Positions 1 to 8,226 of a stretch of 64,000 nt of DNA are shown one piece after another. A program made the position numbers and the translations under genes. A model generated the notes under the pieces. It had not been told where the DNA came from, searched no databases, and was given only the letters and a program-made list of their open reading frames with translations. Source of the DNA: Rodentibacter trehalosifermentans (GTDB lineage: Bacteria > Pseudomonadota > Gammaproteobacteria > Enterobacterales > Pasteurellaceae); the NCBI RefSeq assembly GCF_002000545.1, contig NZ_MLHL01000009.1, positions 1 through 64,000 on the forward strand, written 5' to 3'. The stretch's first letter is position 1. The number at the start of each line of letters is the position of its first letter.

Positions 1-274
1 GCTTTTTGACTCCCCAATCGGGACGTTTAATCCGCTCGGTAATCAACCAATCACAAATCCATTGTGGTGTCGCATTGGGGCGGTGATGAGGCTTTCGAGA
101 AAGCTCTTTCAAGCCATTAAATCCCATCTGTTCGTGGCGTTTAATCCATTTATCAGCCGTTGGACGACTAATGCCAAACTGCTGACACAGACTGGTTTTT
201 GTATAATCTTGGGACAACCAGGCTTTAATAAATAACACTCTTTGTTCCATTATATTCGTTTCTTTCCAAGGCAT
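1..274 (-). CDS. IS481-type transposase, N-terminal part (cut by window edge)
   Basis: The minus-strand frame opens at an ATG at 272-274 and stays open to the window edge (91 codons). It begins MPWKETNIMEQR, has a helix-turn-helix stretch (SLCQQFGISRPTADKWIKRH, about residues 28-47) and a later RPDWGVKK segment. This is the usual start of IS481-family DDE transposases, which have an N-terminal HTH and then an rve integrase core. The catalytic DDE part would lie outside the window, so I cannot tell whether the element is intact. The family call rests on the MPWKE/HTH/P-WG pattern recalled from the family. Confidence 0.75.
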   Translation of the reverse strand, partial: MPWKETNIMEQRVLFIKAWLSQDYTKTSLCQQFGISRPTADKWIKRHEQMGFNGLKELSRKPHHRPNATPQWICDWLITERIKRPDWGVKK

Positions 275-319
275 CTTATTTCTCCACGAGAATTTTGATG
301 CAAGTTTACAAGATTGTAA

Positions 320-356
320 TGTAAACGATGTATTTGGGTTATGATGTAAAGGATGT
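320..356. repeat. Two near-identical 12-bp direct repeats beside the transposase start
   Basis: TGTAAACGATGT at 320-331 and TGTAAAGGATGT at 345-356 differ by one base and start 25 bp apart. They lie 46 bp upstream of the transposase start codon, so they may belong to the terminal, transposase-binding end of the IS element. The other IS end is not in the window, so this is inference. The remaining sequence between about 360 and 580 holds only a hairpin and an inverted uptake signal; I see no gene there. Confidence 0.35.
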
Positions 357-451
357 TATCAGGTTGTACCCGCAGGCGGAGGGGGGAAAAGAGCGGTTAC
401 TTTTCACTGAGTTTTTGCAACTTTGTTGCAATCCCCCTTAAGGTGCCGCCT

Positions 452-475
452 CGCTCCCTGTAAAAGGAGGGAGCG
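452..475. terminator. Hairpin, 8-bp GC-rich stem
   Basis: CGCTCCCT (452-459) pairs perfectly with AGGGAGCG (468-475) around an 8-nt loop. No clear T-run follows on either strand, so it is a weak candidate for an intrinsic terminator. It lies between the IS element and the convergent 3' end of the transporter gene. Confidence 0.35.
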
Positions 476-580
476 AAAAATTATCTATTTGTGCAACTGC
501 TACATAATGCCGTATATTCTGACCGCACTTTTTCTTCAGCCGGTATTGTCAAAAATAATGATAATAGGATTTATCGGTAC

Positions 581-1285
581 TCAAGCCGATTTTGTGTCGC
601 TTAACCGTTGAAGTTTACGCAAAATCACACTCAATACCACACCGTAAGCGGGAACGAATAATAAAATGCCGATAAATAATTTGAATAAATAATCGACAAA
701 TCCCAGTTCAGTCCAGTGTGCCGCCATAAAAGGATCGGTGCTTTGATAGAAGGCAACACTGAAAAACACAAAAGTATCCGCCATGGAGCCTAACGTCATC
801 GAACAGCTTGGTGCAATCCACCACGTTTTGAGCTGCCTCAAGCGATTAAATACCGTCACATCCAATAATTGCCCCACCACATAAGCCAAAAAACTCGCCA
901 ATGCAATGCGGAAAACAAACATATCAAAGCCACCTAACGCCTCTATGCCTTGATATTGGGAATTGGAGAACAACACGGAAATAACATAGCTGACAATGAG
1001 GGCAGGAATCATCACGATAAAAATAATCCAACGGGCTTCTTTGGCACCAAACACGCGCACCGTGAGATCCGTGGCAAGAAAAATAAAAGGAAATGTGAGC
1101 GTTCCCCAAGTGCTATGAAATGAAAAATCTTGTGCTGCACCAAGTACGGTCAGTTTTAGGGAAATTTCAAAGGGAATTTGCACTAAATAATTGCTTGCCG
1201 CAATAATGAGAATATGGAAAAAACTCAACCAAATGAGCGCATTACGCTTTTGTTGCGCATTAAAAATTGGATAATTAATGTTCAT
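581..1285 (-). CDS. yhhQ: Queuosine-precursor transporter, YhhQ family
   Basis: The 234-aa very hydrophobic protein has about six membrane segments and matches the YhhQ/vitamin-uptake-like family. That family carries 7-deazaguanine queuosine precursors (preQ0/preQ1) across the inner membrane. Features I recognise are the N-terminal NALIWLSFFHILIIAASNYLVQ helix region and the SMADTFVFFSVAFY segment. The gene is monocistronic, and its start codon lies directly behind a preQ1-I riboswitch (1291-1327), which independently supports a queuosine-precursor substrate. The Shine-Dalgarno sequence AAAGG at 1291-1295 lies inside the aptamer. Confidence 0.88.
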   Translation of the reverse strand: MNINYPIFNAQQKRNALIWLSFFHILIIAASNYLVQIPFEISLKLTVLGAAQDFSFHSTWGTLTFPFIFLATDLTVRVFGAKEARWIIFIVMIPALIVSYVISVLFSNSQYQGIEALGGFDMFVFRIALASFLAYVVGQLLDVTVFNRLRQLKTWWIAPSCSMTLGSMADTFVFFSVAFYQSTDPFMAAHWTELGFVDYLFKLFIGILLFVPAYGVVLSVILRKLQRLSDTKSA

Positions 1286-1290
1286 ATTTA

Positions 1291-1327
1291 CCTTTTTGAA
1301 TAGAAAATCGGGGTGAGGGAACCCGAG
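1291..1327 (-). promoter_or_regulatory. preQ1-I riboswitch (translational)
   Basis: Read on the minus strand, the stem TCGGG (1322-1326) pairs with CCCGA (1308-1312) around a loop TTCCCTCAC. An AT-rich linker and an A-rich tail ending AAAAAGG follow. This matches the preQ1-I plan: a small P1 stem with GGGTTC and CACCCC flanks, and an A-rich tail whose final bases pair back into the loop. Loop CC can pair with tail GG. That GG is also the Shine-Dalgarno sequence of the downstream transporter, 5 nt before the ATG, so ligand binding should hide the ribosome site. The layout resembles the Thermoanaerobacter tengcongensis preQ1 aptamer as I remember it. Confidence 0.8.
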
Positions 1328-1442
1328 AGTAAAAATCAGAGGCGAATAATACGCAGATTTATTGAGATTGCAAGTGAAGAGAAAAAAATAAATGCTTAAT
1401 TTTTGTCATTTGGGTCGCTTGACATTAAATGCAAAAAAAAAC

Positions 1443-1455
1443 GATAATAATTATC
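1443..1455 (+). promoter_or_regulatory. Fur box (6-1-6)
   Basis: GATAAT-A-ATTATC is a perfect 6-1-6 inverted repeat, the classical core of Fur-binding sites. It lies 25 bp upstream of the TonB-dependent receptor start, so it predicts iron repression of that gene. Confidence 0.8.
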
Positions 1456-1480
1456 AAATTTGTAATCTAAGGATAAAAAT

Positions 1481-3493
1481 ATGAAAAAAATCAAGTTTAC
1501 GTTGCTCCCGTTAAGCGTATTTGTCGTGTTGAATGTGCAAGCAAATTCCGATCAACTGGATACGATTGACGTTGTGAGTGACAACTATTCCCCCCAAGTA
1601 TCCAATGTAGCCGCAAAAGGTGTGGTGAAAGTTCGCCAAGCGACAAAAATGTCAGATGTATTGCGCACTGTGCCGGGTGTCAATGTGAACGGCGGGCGTT
1701 CGGTTGTCGAGCGTTATAATATTCGCGGTGTATCGGAAGAATACTTAACGGTGACGGTTGATGGTGCGCGCCAAAATGGCTATGCATTCCATCATTCCGG
1801 AAACTATGGTATCGACCCTGAAATTTTAAAACGTGTGGATATTGATGTCGGTTCCAACTCTGTTGTTGCCGGAGCCGGTTCATTAGGAGGATCAATTAAA
1901 TTTGAAACCGTTGATGCGGCGGATATGCTTGAAGAAGGTCAAAATTTCGGTGGAAAAGTGAAATATGGTTGGGGGAGCAACGGTAATTCCCATCAAACCA
2001 CAACTATGCTGTATGGTCGTGCCGGTGCATTGGATTTATTAGGCTATTTTAATTACCGCCATCAAGAAAATGGTAAAGATGGCAATGGGTTAAAAAATCA
2101 AAATGAAGGTCATCTTCAAGATTATCTTTTCAAAGCAAAATATAACATTAGCCCGGATCAATGGGTAAAATTCTCCGCAGAGCGTTATAACAATACCGCT
2201 TTAAGTTGTTTTCGGGCAAACTTTGGAATGTGTTTAGGCGATGTACCCCAACCTGGAGAAGAGGGGTTCATCAACGCAAACCATGGTAAAGCATATACCG
2301 GGATTAAACGTGAAACTTACACGCTTGCTTATGGATACAACCCGGTTAATAATCCATTAGTGAATATTAAAGCCAATGCTTATAACACCGATTCCAAAAC
2401 ATCCTCTATGGGGCAGCTACAAACCAATATCAGAACAGTGGGTGGCTCACTTTCTAATACATCGGAATTGGATTTAGGTGCAACACATCATATGGTTTTA
2501 TTCGGTGGAGAATATTTTAATACAAAAGCACGGGCTTACAGTGAAGGACCAAATGGCTACATAACAAAAGTTGACAGTACATCCATTTATTTAGAAGATC
2601 AGATCGCATTAGGCGACTTTGTGATCACTCCGGGGTTGCGTTATGACTATCATAAAGCCCGTTTATCTCCAACATTTGATAAACACTATAGCCGTTTTTC
2701 CAAAGCTTTAGGGATTAAATATCTCACCACTGAAAATCTCATACTATTTGCCAACTATACCGAATTATTTAAAGGACCTGATGCTGGAGAGGTCACACTG
2801 AATGGCTCTCGTGCGTATTCTCCATCGCTTGAGGCAATTCGAGGTGATAATAAAGAGGCAGGAATTAATTTTGCCAAGGATAATATTTTTAGTGGTGATG
2901 ATTCATTCTCTATCACCGCAAAATATTTCCAAACGGATTATGACAATATTAATAAAAATATTAACTTAGGCGGGTTTAGCGGCTATCAAAACATTGGTGC
3001 AGTTAGATTAAAAGGGGTTGAGGCTTCTGCGAAATATCGCTTTGAAGATCTTACTCTTGGCTTAAGCTATGCACGAGCGAGAAGCAAACAAACCACGGAT
3101 GTAGGCTCACAAGTTAAAGGCTCTTCCGGCTATGCAGCCTTCCCTGATAGTGGCGATCGCTATAATCTTTTTGTCAATTATGTGATCCCGAAGGCACAAC
3201 TTGAATTAGGTTGGAACACCATGTGGGTAAGAGGCATCAATTTATATGAAGAAACTAATGTAGGAAGTCGAAGAGCACCGGTTTATGTGCCCGGCTATTC
3301 GGAGAAATCCTCTTACTCCGTCAGCAACGCCTATATCTCTTGGGCACCGATGCAAGTTAAAGGATTAGAGCTCACCTTTGGGATAGACAATATCTTTAAC
3401 GAAGCCTATAAAGATCATAGTACACAATATTATGGCGCAGTGGATTTGGAACCCGGTCGCAATTATAAACTCTCTGCTTCCTATAAGTTCTAA
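1481..3493 (+). CDS. TonB-dependent outer-membrane receptor (heme/siderophore type)
   Basis: The 670-aa protein has a signal peptide (residues 1-21, ending VQANS). A TonB-box-like DTIDVVS follows, then a plug domain with VLRTVPGVNVNGGRSVVERYNIRGV and the end-of-plug LGGSIKFETVDA. The rest is a 22-strand-barrel-type region ending in ...NYKLSASYKF, with the terminal Phe typical of outer-membrane barrels. Its length is near that of heme/hemoglobin receptors (HmuR/HutR-like), but the heme-receptor FRAP and NPNL motifs are not intact (LFKGPDAGE and GDNKEAG instead). I therefore cannot fix the ligand. A Fur box lies upstream and a USS-pair terminator downstream. It is a single-gene unit with no neighbouring transport genes. 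Confidence 0.85.
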   Translation: MKKIKFTLLPLSVFVVLNVQANSDQLDTIDVVSDNYSPQVSNVAAKGVVKVRQATKMSDVLRTVPGVNVNGGRSVVERYNIRGVSEEYLTVTVDGARQNGYAFHHSGNYGIDPEILKRVDIDVGSNSVVAGAGSLGGSIKFETVDAADMLEEGQNFGGKVKYGWGSNGNSHQTTTMLYGRAGALDLLGYFNYRHQENGKDGNGLKNQNEGHLQDYLFKAKYNISPDQWVKFSAERYNNTALSCFRANFGMCLGDVPQPGEEGFINANHGKAYTGIKRETYTLAYGYNPVNNPLVNIKANAYNTDSKTSSMGQLQTNIRTVGGSLSNTSELDLGATHHMVLFGGEYFNTKARAYSEGPNGYITKVDSTSIYLEDQIALGDFVITPGLRYDYHKARLSPTFDKHYSRFSKALGIKYLTTENLILFANYTELFKGPDAGEVTLNGSRAYSPSLEAIRGDNKEAGINFAKDNIFSGDDSFSITAKYFQTDYDNINKNINLGGFSGYQNIGAVRLKGVEASAKYRFEDLTLGLSYARARSKQTTDVGSQVKGSSGYAAFPDSGDRYNLFVNYVIPKAQLELGWNTMWVRGINLYEETNVGSRRAPVYVPGYSEKSSYSVSNAYISWAPMQVKGLELTFGIDNIFNEAYKDHSTQYYGAVDLEPGRNYKLSASYKF

Positions 3494-3500
3494 TCTCCCT

Positions 3501-3541
3501 AAAGTGCGGTGGAAATTGAGGTATTTTTTCACCGCACTTTT
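3501..3541 (+). terminator. Inverted uptake-signal pair acting as terminator
   Basis: AAAGTGCGGTG (3501-3511) pairs with CACCGCACTTT (3530-3540), an 11-bp stem just after the receptor stop codon and running into T residues. Paired uptake signals serving as terminators are common in Pasteurellaceae. Confidence 0.75.
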
Positions 3542-3647
3542 GCATAAAAATAACTTACCCATTCTTCATCGTCCCAAAATTTGAAAACTGTCATAAATTT
3601 ATAACATTTTTAATGCATTGCCTTGAAATGGCAAAATCTATTGATAA

Positions 3648-3827
3648 CATCGATGTTGTTTACAGGGCACAATAAACGTTCAAAACTTAGCACCATATGT
3701 CAATCAGAGAACGGGCGATGATATTAAACAATCCTCTATCGATTATGAAACCCATAAAATGATGCGCACTCAAGTAAAAATATTTATATCGGTACGGGGG
3801 AAAAACGTGAAGGAATGTATTAAGTAG
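3648..3827 (+). pseudogene. Possible gene remnant, unrecognised
   Basis: Within the 380-bp gap between the receptor and ppa, one plus frame stays open for 59 codons without a plausible start. It reads like real protein in the middle (NVQNLAPYVNQRTGDDIK, then QSSIDYETHKMMRTQVK). Around 3776 a neighbouring frame reads NIYIGTGEKREGMY and then stops, as if a frameshift had occurred. I do not recognise the family. It could equally be chance; I give it only as a candidate decayed gene. Confidence 0.25.
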
Positions 3828-3831
3828 GGTT

Positions 3832-3858
3832 AAAAAAAGGCAGCTTTGGCTGCCTTTT
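3832..3858 (-). terminator. Rho-independent terminator of ppa
   Basis: On the minus strand, AAAAGGCAGC and GCTGCCTTTT form a hairpin with a 4-nt loop running into a T-run, 18 bp after the ppa stop. Confidence 0.85.
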
Positions 3859-3875
3859 ACAACGAATAATCTAAA

Positions 3876-4406
3876 TTAACGTTCGTTCCAACGTTTGATG
3901 GATTCACGAATCACTTCTTTCGCTTCTTCTACATCGCCCCAGTGTGTCACCTTTGTGCTTCCCGGTTTTTTCAATGCTTTATAGTTGTTGAAATGAAATT
4001 CAATTTGTTTGATTAATTGCGCCGGCACATCAGCAAGGCTGTTATAAGCATTGCCGGTGTCGCGATCATCCGCCGGGACACAAACAATTTTATCATCCAC
4101 TTCGCCATCATCGACAAATTTCATCACACCAATCACTTTCGCTTCAAGGAATACGCCTGTGGCAAGCGGTTGGCGAGTGATTAATAACACATCCAATTCA
4201 TCACCGTCTTCATCCAATGTTTGCGGAATAAAACCATAGTTTGTTGGTTTGGCAAAAATTGCAGGCTCTACACGGTCTAATTGGAATGCGGCGACTTTGC
4301 GGTTCCATTCGATTTTGTGGCAACTGCCTTCCGGAATTTCATTTACCACATTGATGATCCCGGCATCCACATCACCCGGAGTTAAAATTTGGTTAAAATC
4401 AGCCAT
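3876..4406 (-). CDS. ppa: Inorganic pyrophosphatase
   Basis: The 176-aa protein is the usual length for bacterial family I soluble pyrophosphatase, which hydrolyses PPi to phosphate in the cytoplasm and pulls biosynthetic reactions forward. The signature DEDGDELDVL matches the D-G-D-P-x-D-V-L active-site motif (with E for P). The KYE-type substrate segment is KIEWNRKVAAFQLDR, and FHFNNYKALKKPG matches the ...HYKDLEKGK region near the C-terminus. It is monocistronic with its own terminator and divergent from the purine permease, as in H. influenzae by my recollection. Confidence 0.95.
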   Translation of the reverse strand: MADFNQILTPGDVDAGIINVVNEIPEGSCHKIEWNRKVAAFQLDRVEPAIFAKPTNYGFIPQTLDEDGDELDVLLITRQPLATGVFLEAKVIGVMKFVDDGEVDDKIVCVPADDRDTGNAYNSLADVPAQLIKQIEFHFNNYKALKKPGSTKVTHWGDVEEAKEVIRESIKRWNER

Positions 4407-4508
4407 TGTCTTTCCTTATTTCATTGAGTTAAAAACGGCGAGAGTATAGCAGTTTTTAGGTGATTTTGTCGCCCTAAATTTTCATTTAAAAACGACCGCA
4501 CTTTAGTT

Positions 4509-4545
4509 ACGCAAACGTTTACATCTTCTTTTGTTTCTGTAAAAT
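4509..4545 (+). promoter_or_regulatory. PurR operator overlapping a sigma-70 promoter
   Basis: ACGCAAACGTTTACAT (4509-4524) matches the PurR operator consensus ACGCAAACGTTTTCGT at 14 of 16 positions. Its right half overlaps a -35 TTTACA (4518-4523), followed after 16 bp by a -10 TAAAAT (4540-4545). The permease ATG is 37 bp further on. The layout predicts purine repression of the downstream transporter. Confidence 0.75.
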
Positions 4546-4581
4546 AGCCCCTTTCCATTCCGACTTATCTTTAGAGGCAAT

Positions 4582-5898
4582 ATGTCTAATTTAGAAAAAA
4601 TCTTTGAACTGCAAAAACGGGGTTCAACCCTTCGCCAAGAAATCATTGCCGGTTTAACCACATTTCTTGCAATGGTCTATTCTGTGATTGTGGTGCCCAA
4701 TATGCTTGGTGCAGCCGGTTTCCCTGCCGCATCAGTTTTTATCGCCACTTGTTTAGTGGCAGGATTAGGCTCGATTTTAATCGGTTTATGGGCGAATGCG
4801 CCGATGGCAATTGGCTGTGCCATTTCCCTTACCGCCTTTACCGCCTTTAGTTTGGTTATCGGTCAAGGCGTTTCCATTCCTGTTGCATTAGGTGCGGTAT
4901 TCTTAATGGGGGTTACGTTCACCTTAATTTCCGCAACGGGGATTCGAGCGTGGATTTTACGTAATCTTCCTTCCAGTATCGCCCACGGGGCGGGAATCGG
5001 TATTGGCTTATTTTTACTTTTAATTGCCGCCAACGGGGTAAATTTAGTGGTGAGTAATCAAGCCGGTTTACCGGTGAAATTAGGCGATTTCACCTCGTTT
5101 CCCGTAATGATGTCTTTAATCGGCTTGGCATTCATCATCGGTTTAGAAAAAATGCAAGTAAAAGGCGGTATTTTATGGGTGATTATTGCCATTACGATTA
5201 TCGGTTTAATCTTTGATCCCAATGTGAAATTCAACGGTGAAGTGTTCAAAATGCCAACTTTTGGTGAAAACTCATTATTTTTGCAATTAGATGTACAAGG
5301 GGCATTACAGCCGGCAATTTTACCTGTCGTATTTGCTTTAGTAATGACGGCCGTTTTTGATGCAACGGGAACAATCCGTGCCGTAGCAGGGCAAGCGAAT
5401 TTGTTGGATAAAGACGGGCAAATCATCAATGGCGGCAAAGCCCTAACCTCGGATTCCGTCAGTAGTTTATTCTCAGGATTATTCGGTACAGCGCCTGCAG
5501 CGGTCTATATTGAATCGGCAGCCGGCACGGCAGCAGGCGGAAAAACAGGCATTACTGCCGTTGTGGTCGGCGTATTATTTTTATTAATGCTTTTCTTTCA
5601 ACCCCTTGCTTTTTTAGTTCCGGGTTACGCAACGGCTCCCGCCCTTATGTATGTGGGATTATTAATGCTAAGCAACGTGAGTAAATTGGATTTTGATGAT
5701 TTTGTGGGGGCGATGAGTGGATTAATTTGTGCGGTATTTATTGTTCTCACCGCCAATATCGTTACCGGCATTATGTTGGGTTTTGCCGCATTAGTGATTG
5801 GGCGTATCGTGAGCGGGGATTTCAAACGTTTGAATATTGGTACGATATGTATTGCGGTGGCTCTGGTTGTTTTCTATGCCGGCGGTTGGGCGATTTAA
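4582..5898 (+). CDS. NCS2-family purine/nucleobase permease (AzgA-like)
   Basis: The 438-aa integral membrane protein begins with the AzgA-type signature ([21 protein letters not shown]) and contains the conserved helix-10 segment [22 protein letters not shown]. This is the adenine or guanine/hypoxanthine branch of NCS2 proton symporters (PurP/GhxP relatives). The PurR box upstream supports a purine substrate, but the sequence does not decide between adenine and guanine/hypoxanthine. The gene is followed by a USS-pair terminator. Its neighbour ppa is divergent. Confidence 0.88.
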   Translation: MSNLEKIFELQKRGSTLRQEIIAGLTTFLAMVYSVIVVPNMLGAAGFPAASVFIATCLVAGLGSILIGLWANAPMAIGCAISLTAFTAFSLVIGQGVSIPVALGAVFLMGVTFTLISATGIRAWILRNLPSSIAHGAGIGIGLFLLLIAANGVNLVVSNQAGLPVKLGDFTSFPVMMSLIGLAFIIGLEKMQVKGGILWVIIAITIIGLIFDPNVKFNGEVFKMPTFGENSLFLQLDVQGALQPAILPVVFALVMTAVFDATGTIRAVAGQANLLDKDGQIINGGKALTSDSVSSLFSGLFGTAPAAVYIESAAGTAAGGKTGITAVVVGVLFLLMLFFQPLAFLVPGYATAPALMYVGLLMLSNVSKLDFDDFVGAMSGLICAVFIVLTANIVTGIMLGFAALVIGRIVSGDFKRLNIGTICIAVALVVFYAGGWAI

Positions 5899-5922
5899 TG
5901 CTATACAAAAAATTTATCCGAT

Positions 5923-5956
5923 AAAATGACCGCACTTAAAAAAGTGCGGTCATTTT
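5923..5956 (+). terminator. USS-pair terminator of the purine permease
   Basis: AAAATGACCGCACTT and AAGTGCGGTCATTTT form a near-perfect long stem with a short A loop, ending in a T-run, 25 bp after the permease stop. It carries one uptake signal in each orientation. Confidence 0.85.
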
Positions 5957-5972
5957 TTATCAAGATTTTAAA

Positions 5973-6005
5973 TAAAAAATTAGGCGACTTAATAAAGCCG
6001 CCTAA
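5973..6005 (-). terminator. Terminator of the fatty-acid operon
   Basis: On the minus strand TTAGGCG (6005-5999) pairs with CGCCTAA (5986-5980), followed by TTTTTTA. It lies directly after the acpP stop codon. Confidence 0.75.
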
Positions 6006-6012
6006 CTTGAAA

Positions 6013-6243
6013 TTATTGATTGTTTTGAACGTAGTCAATCGCTGATTGAACAGTGGTAATTTTTTCAGCTTCTTCATCAGGAATTTCGATATCAAATTCT
6101 TCTTCTAAAGCCATTACTAATTCAACTGTGTCTAAAGAATCCGCACCTAAATCTTCAACGAAAGAAGCTTCAGATTTAACATCTTCTTCTTTAACACCTA
6201 ATTGTTCAACGATGATTTTTTTTACGCGTTCTTCAATACTCAT
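6013..6243 (-). CDS. acpP: Acyl carrier protein
   Basis: The 76-aa, strongly acidic protein contains the phosphopantetheine attachment motif [18 protein letters not shown], with the modified Ser at about residue 36. It carries growing acyl chains for fatty-acid synthesis and for PlsX/FabH/FabD/FabG, which are all encoded just upstream. The 256-bp gap to fabG suggests it also has its own promoter, as expected for such an abundant protein. Confidence 0.97.
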   Translation of the reverse strand: MSIEERVKKIIVEQLGVKEEDVKSEASFVEDLGADSLDTVELVMALEEEFDIEIPDEEAEKITTVQSAIDYVQNNQ

Positions 6244-6499
6244 TTGTTTTTCCTATGTTGTCATAACTCATTGCTGAGGGTTAGTAGTGTATGGATTTTT
6301 AACGGCTTTGCAACTTTTTCATGAGTGGTTACACCACAAAAAGCGCAAATAAAAATACATACAGAAAAAATAGTTACAGACCTTTACACTACGCATAAGG
6401 CGTAACCAAATCAGGTTGCGGGGCAGATTTTAACATTATCTAAAATCTTTGGCTATGATTTTATCAGGGAAATGCCCCCAACACAGAGTGCGAAAAGCA

Positions 6500-7228
6500 C
6501 TAGCTCATATACAAGCCACCATTGACATGCAACGTAGTCCCGGTGATATAAGCCGCATCATCAGAGGCTAAGAAAGCCACCGCTTTGGCAATATCTTTCG
6601 CTTCACCTAAACGACCTGCCGGCACATTGGATAAAATTCCTGCCTTTTGGTCATCAGTTAATACTTCTGTCATATCTGTGGCAATAAAACCTGGTGCTAC
6701 GACATTTACAGTAATACCACGAGAAGCCACTTCTTTTGCTAAGGCTTTTGAGAAACCAATTACACCCGCTTTCGCCGCACAATAATTACTCTGCCCCAGA
6801 TTCCCCATTGAGCCAACTACTGAACCAATGTTAATAATACGTCCAAAGCGTTTTTTCATCATAGAACGTAACATTGCTTTAGAAAGGTGATAAATCGAGG
6901 TTAAATTGGTTTGCATAATATCAAACCATTCTTCATCTTTCATACGCATAAGAAGATTATCACGAGTAATGCCCGCATTATTAACGAGAATATCAATGTC
7001 GCCAAAATCCTTCTTGATTTGTTCTAATACGGCTTCAATAGCGGCATTATCTGTAACATTTAATACTAAGCCTTTGCCTTTTTCCCCTAAATAAGCAGAG
7101 ATCGCTTCTGCCCCTTTTTCAGAGGTTGCCGTACCAATCACAAAGGCGCCTTTTGATGCCAATTCTTCGGCAATAGCACGGCCAATACCACGCGTTGCCC
7201 CAGTCACTAACGCAATTTTATTTTGCAT
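6500..7228 (-). CDS. fabG: 3-oxoacyl-ACP reductase
   Basis: The 242-aa classical short-chain dehydrogenase reduces beta-ketoacyl-ACP with NADPH. Visible are the nucleotide-binding TGATRGIGRAIA (residues 9-20), the NNAG motif (about 86-89), the catalytic Ser in INIGSVVG and the YCAAKAG (Y-x-x-x-K) pair. The C-terminus reads ITGTTLHVNGGLYM, as in FabG. It lies 12 bp after fabD in the same operon. Confidence 0.96.
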   Translation of the reverse strand: MQNKIALVTGATRGIGRAIAEELASKGAFVIGTATSEKGAEAISAYLGEKGKGLVLNVTDNAAIEAVLEQIKKDFGDIDILVNNAGITRDNLLMRMKDEEWFDIMQTNLTSIYHLSKAMLRSMMKKRFGRIINIGSVVGSMGNLGQSNYCAAKAGVIGFSKALAKEVASRGITVNVVAPGFIATDMTEVLTDDQKAGILSNVPAGRLGEAKDIAKAVAFLASDDAAYITGTTLHVNGGLYMS

Positions 7229-7240
7229 ATTTTCTTCCTT

Positions 7241-8179
7241 TTACGCTAAAAATTCTTCAATGGTATTCAGTGAGGCAAGATCATTGACTGATGTTGCTTG
7301 TAAATCACCCACGATACGTTTGGTTAAACCGTTTAATACTTTACCCGGCCCGATTTCCACTAAAGCTTGAACGCCCTCTTGAGCCATTTTTTCGACAGTT
7401 TCTGTCCAACGCACCGGGCTGTAAAGCTGACGGATAAGTGCCTCACGAATGGCCGCACTTTCCTCTTCCTTAGCCACATCGACATTATTAATAATAGGGA
7501 TAAGCGGCGTTTTTACCTCAATACTTTCTAAGGTGGCGGCTAATTTATCTGCTGCCGGTTTCATCAATGCACAATGCGATGGAACACTCACTGCTAAAGG
7601 TAATGCCCGTTTTGCACCGGCTTCTTTACATAATACCGCAGCACGTTCTACTGCCGCTTTTGCACCGGCAATCACCACCTGCCCCGGTGAATTGAAGTTC
7701 ACCGCAGAGACCACTTCGCCTTCCTCTGCTTGCTGGCAAGCCTTAATAATCGCTTCATTATCCAAACCAATGATGGCATACATTGCACCACTACCTTCAG
7801 GCACGGCTTGTTGCATGAGTTTTCCTCGTAACTCCACCAATTTAATAGCATCTTGAAAGTCTAGCGCACCTGAACAAACCAAAGCAGAGTACTCACCTAA
7901 ACTATGACCGGCCATCACAGACGGTGTTAAATGAGGATATTTTTCTTGCCATACCCGATAGATCGCAACAGAGGCGGCCAAAAGTGCCGGCTGGGTTTGC
8001 CAGGTTTTATTCAGCTCTTCAGCAGGACCTTGTTGCACAAGTTGCCATAAATCATAGCCGAGAACCTCAGAGGCCTGTTTAAAGGTATCGGTAACGATAG
8101 CATATTCTGTAGCGAGTTCAGCCAACATACCTACGGCTTGCGATCCCTGTCCGGGAAATACCATTGCAAATTTTTTCAT
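7241..8179 (-). CDS. fabD: Malonyl-CoA:ACP transacylase
   Basis: The 312-aa protein loads malonyl groups onto acyl carrier protein. The N-terminal FPGQGSQAVGM and the nucleophile motif GHSLGEYSALV (catalytic Ser about residue 92) are both present, with the catalytic His in VPSHCALM. It stands between a LysE-type exporter gene upstream and fabG downstream. In the gene order I know from H. influenzae and E. coli, fabH directly precedes fabD, so the exporter gene looks inserted here. Confidence 0.96.
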   Translation of the reverse strand: MKKFAMVFPGQGSQAVGMLAELATEYAIVTDTFKQASEVLGYDLWQLVQQGPAEELNKTWQTQPALLAASVAIYRVWQEKYPHLTPSVMAGHSLGEYSALVCSGALDFQDAIKLVELRGKLMQQAVPEGSGAMYAIIGLDNEAIIKACQQAEEGEVVSAVNFNSPGQVVIAGAKAAVERAAVLCKEAGAKRALPLAVSVPSHCALMKPAADKLAATLESIEVKTPLIPIINNVDVAKEEESAAIREALIRQLYSPVRWTETVEKMAQEGVQALVEIGPGKVLNGLTKRIVGDLQATSVNDLASLNTIEEFLA

Positions 8180-8226
8180 TTTTATTTCACCTCTAAATAT
8201 AAAACTTATAAAAAATTGACCGCACT

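Noticed and set aside
423-611. 62-codon plus-strand frame at the left end
   Set aside because: No family resemblance, no ribosome site; it overlaps a hairpin and the end of the transporter gene.
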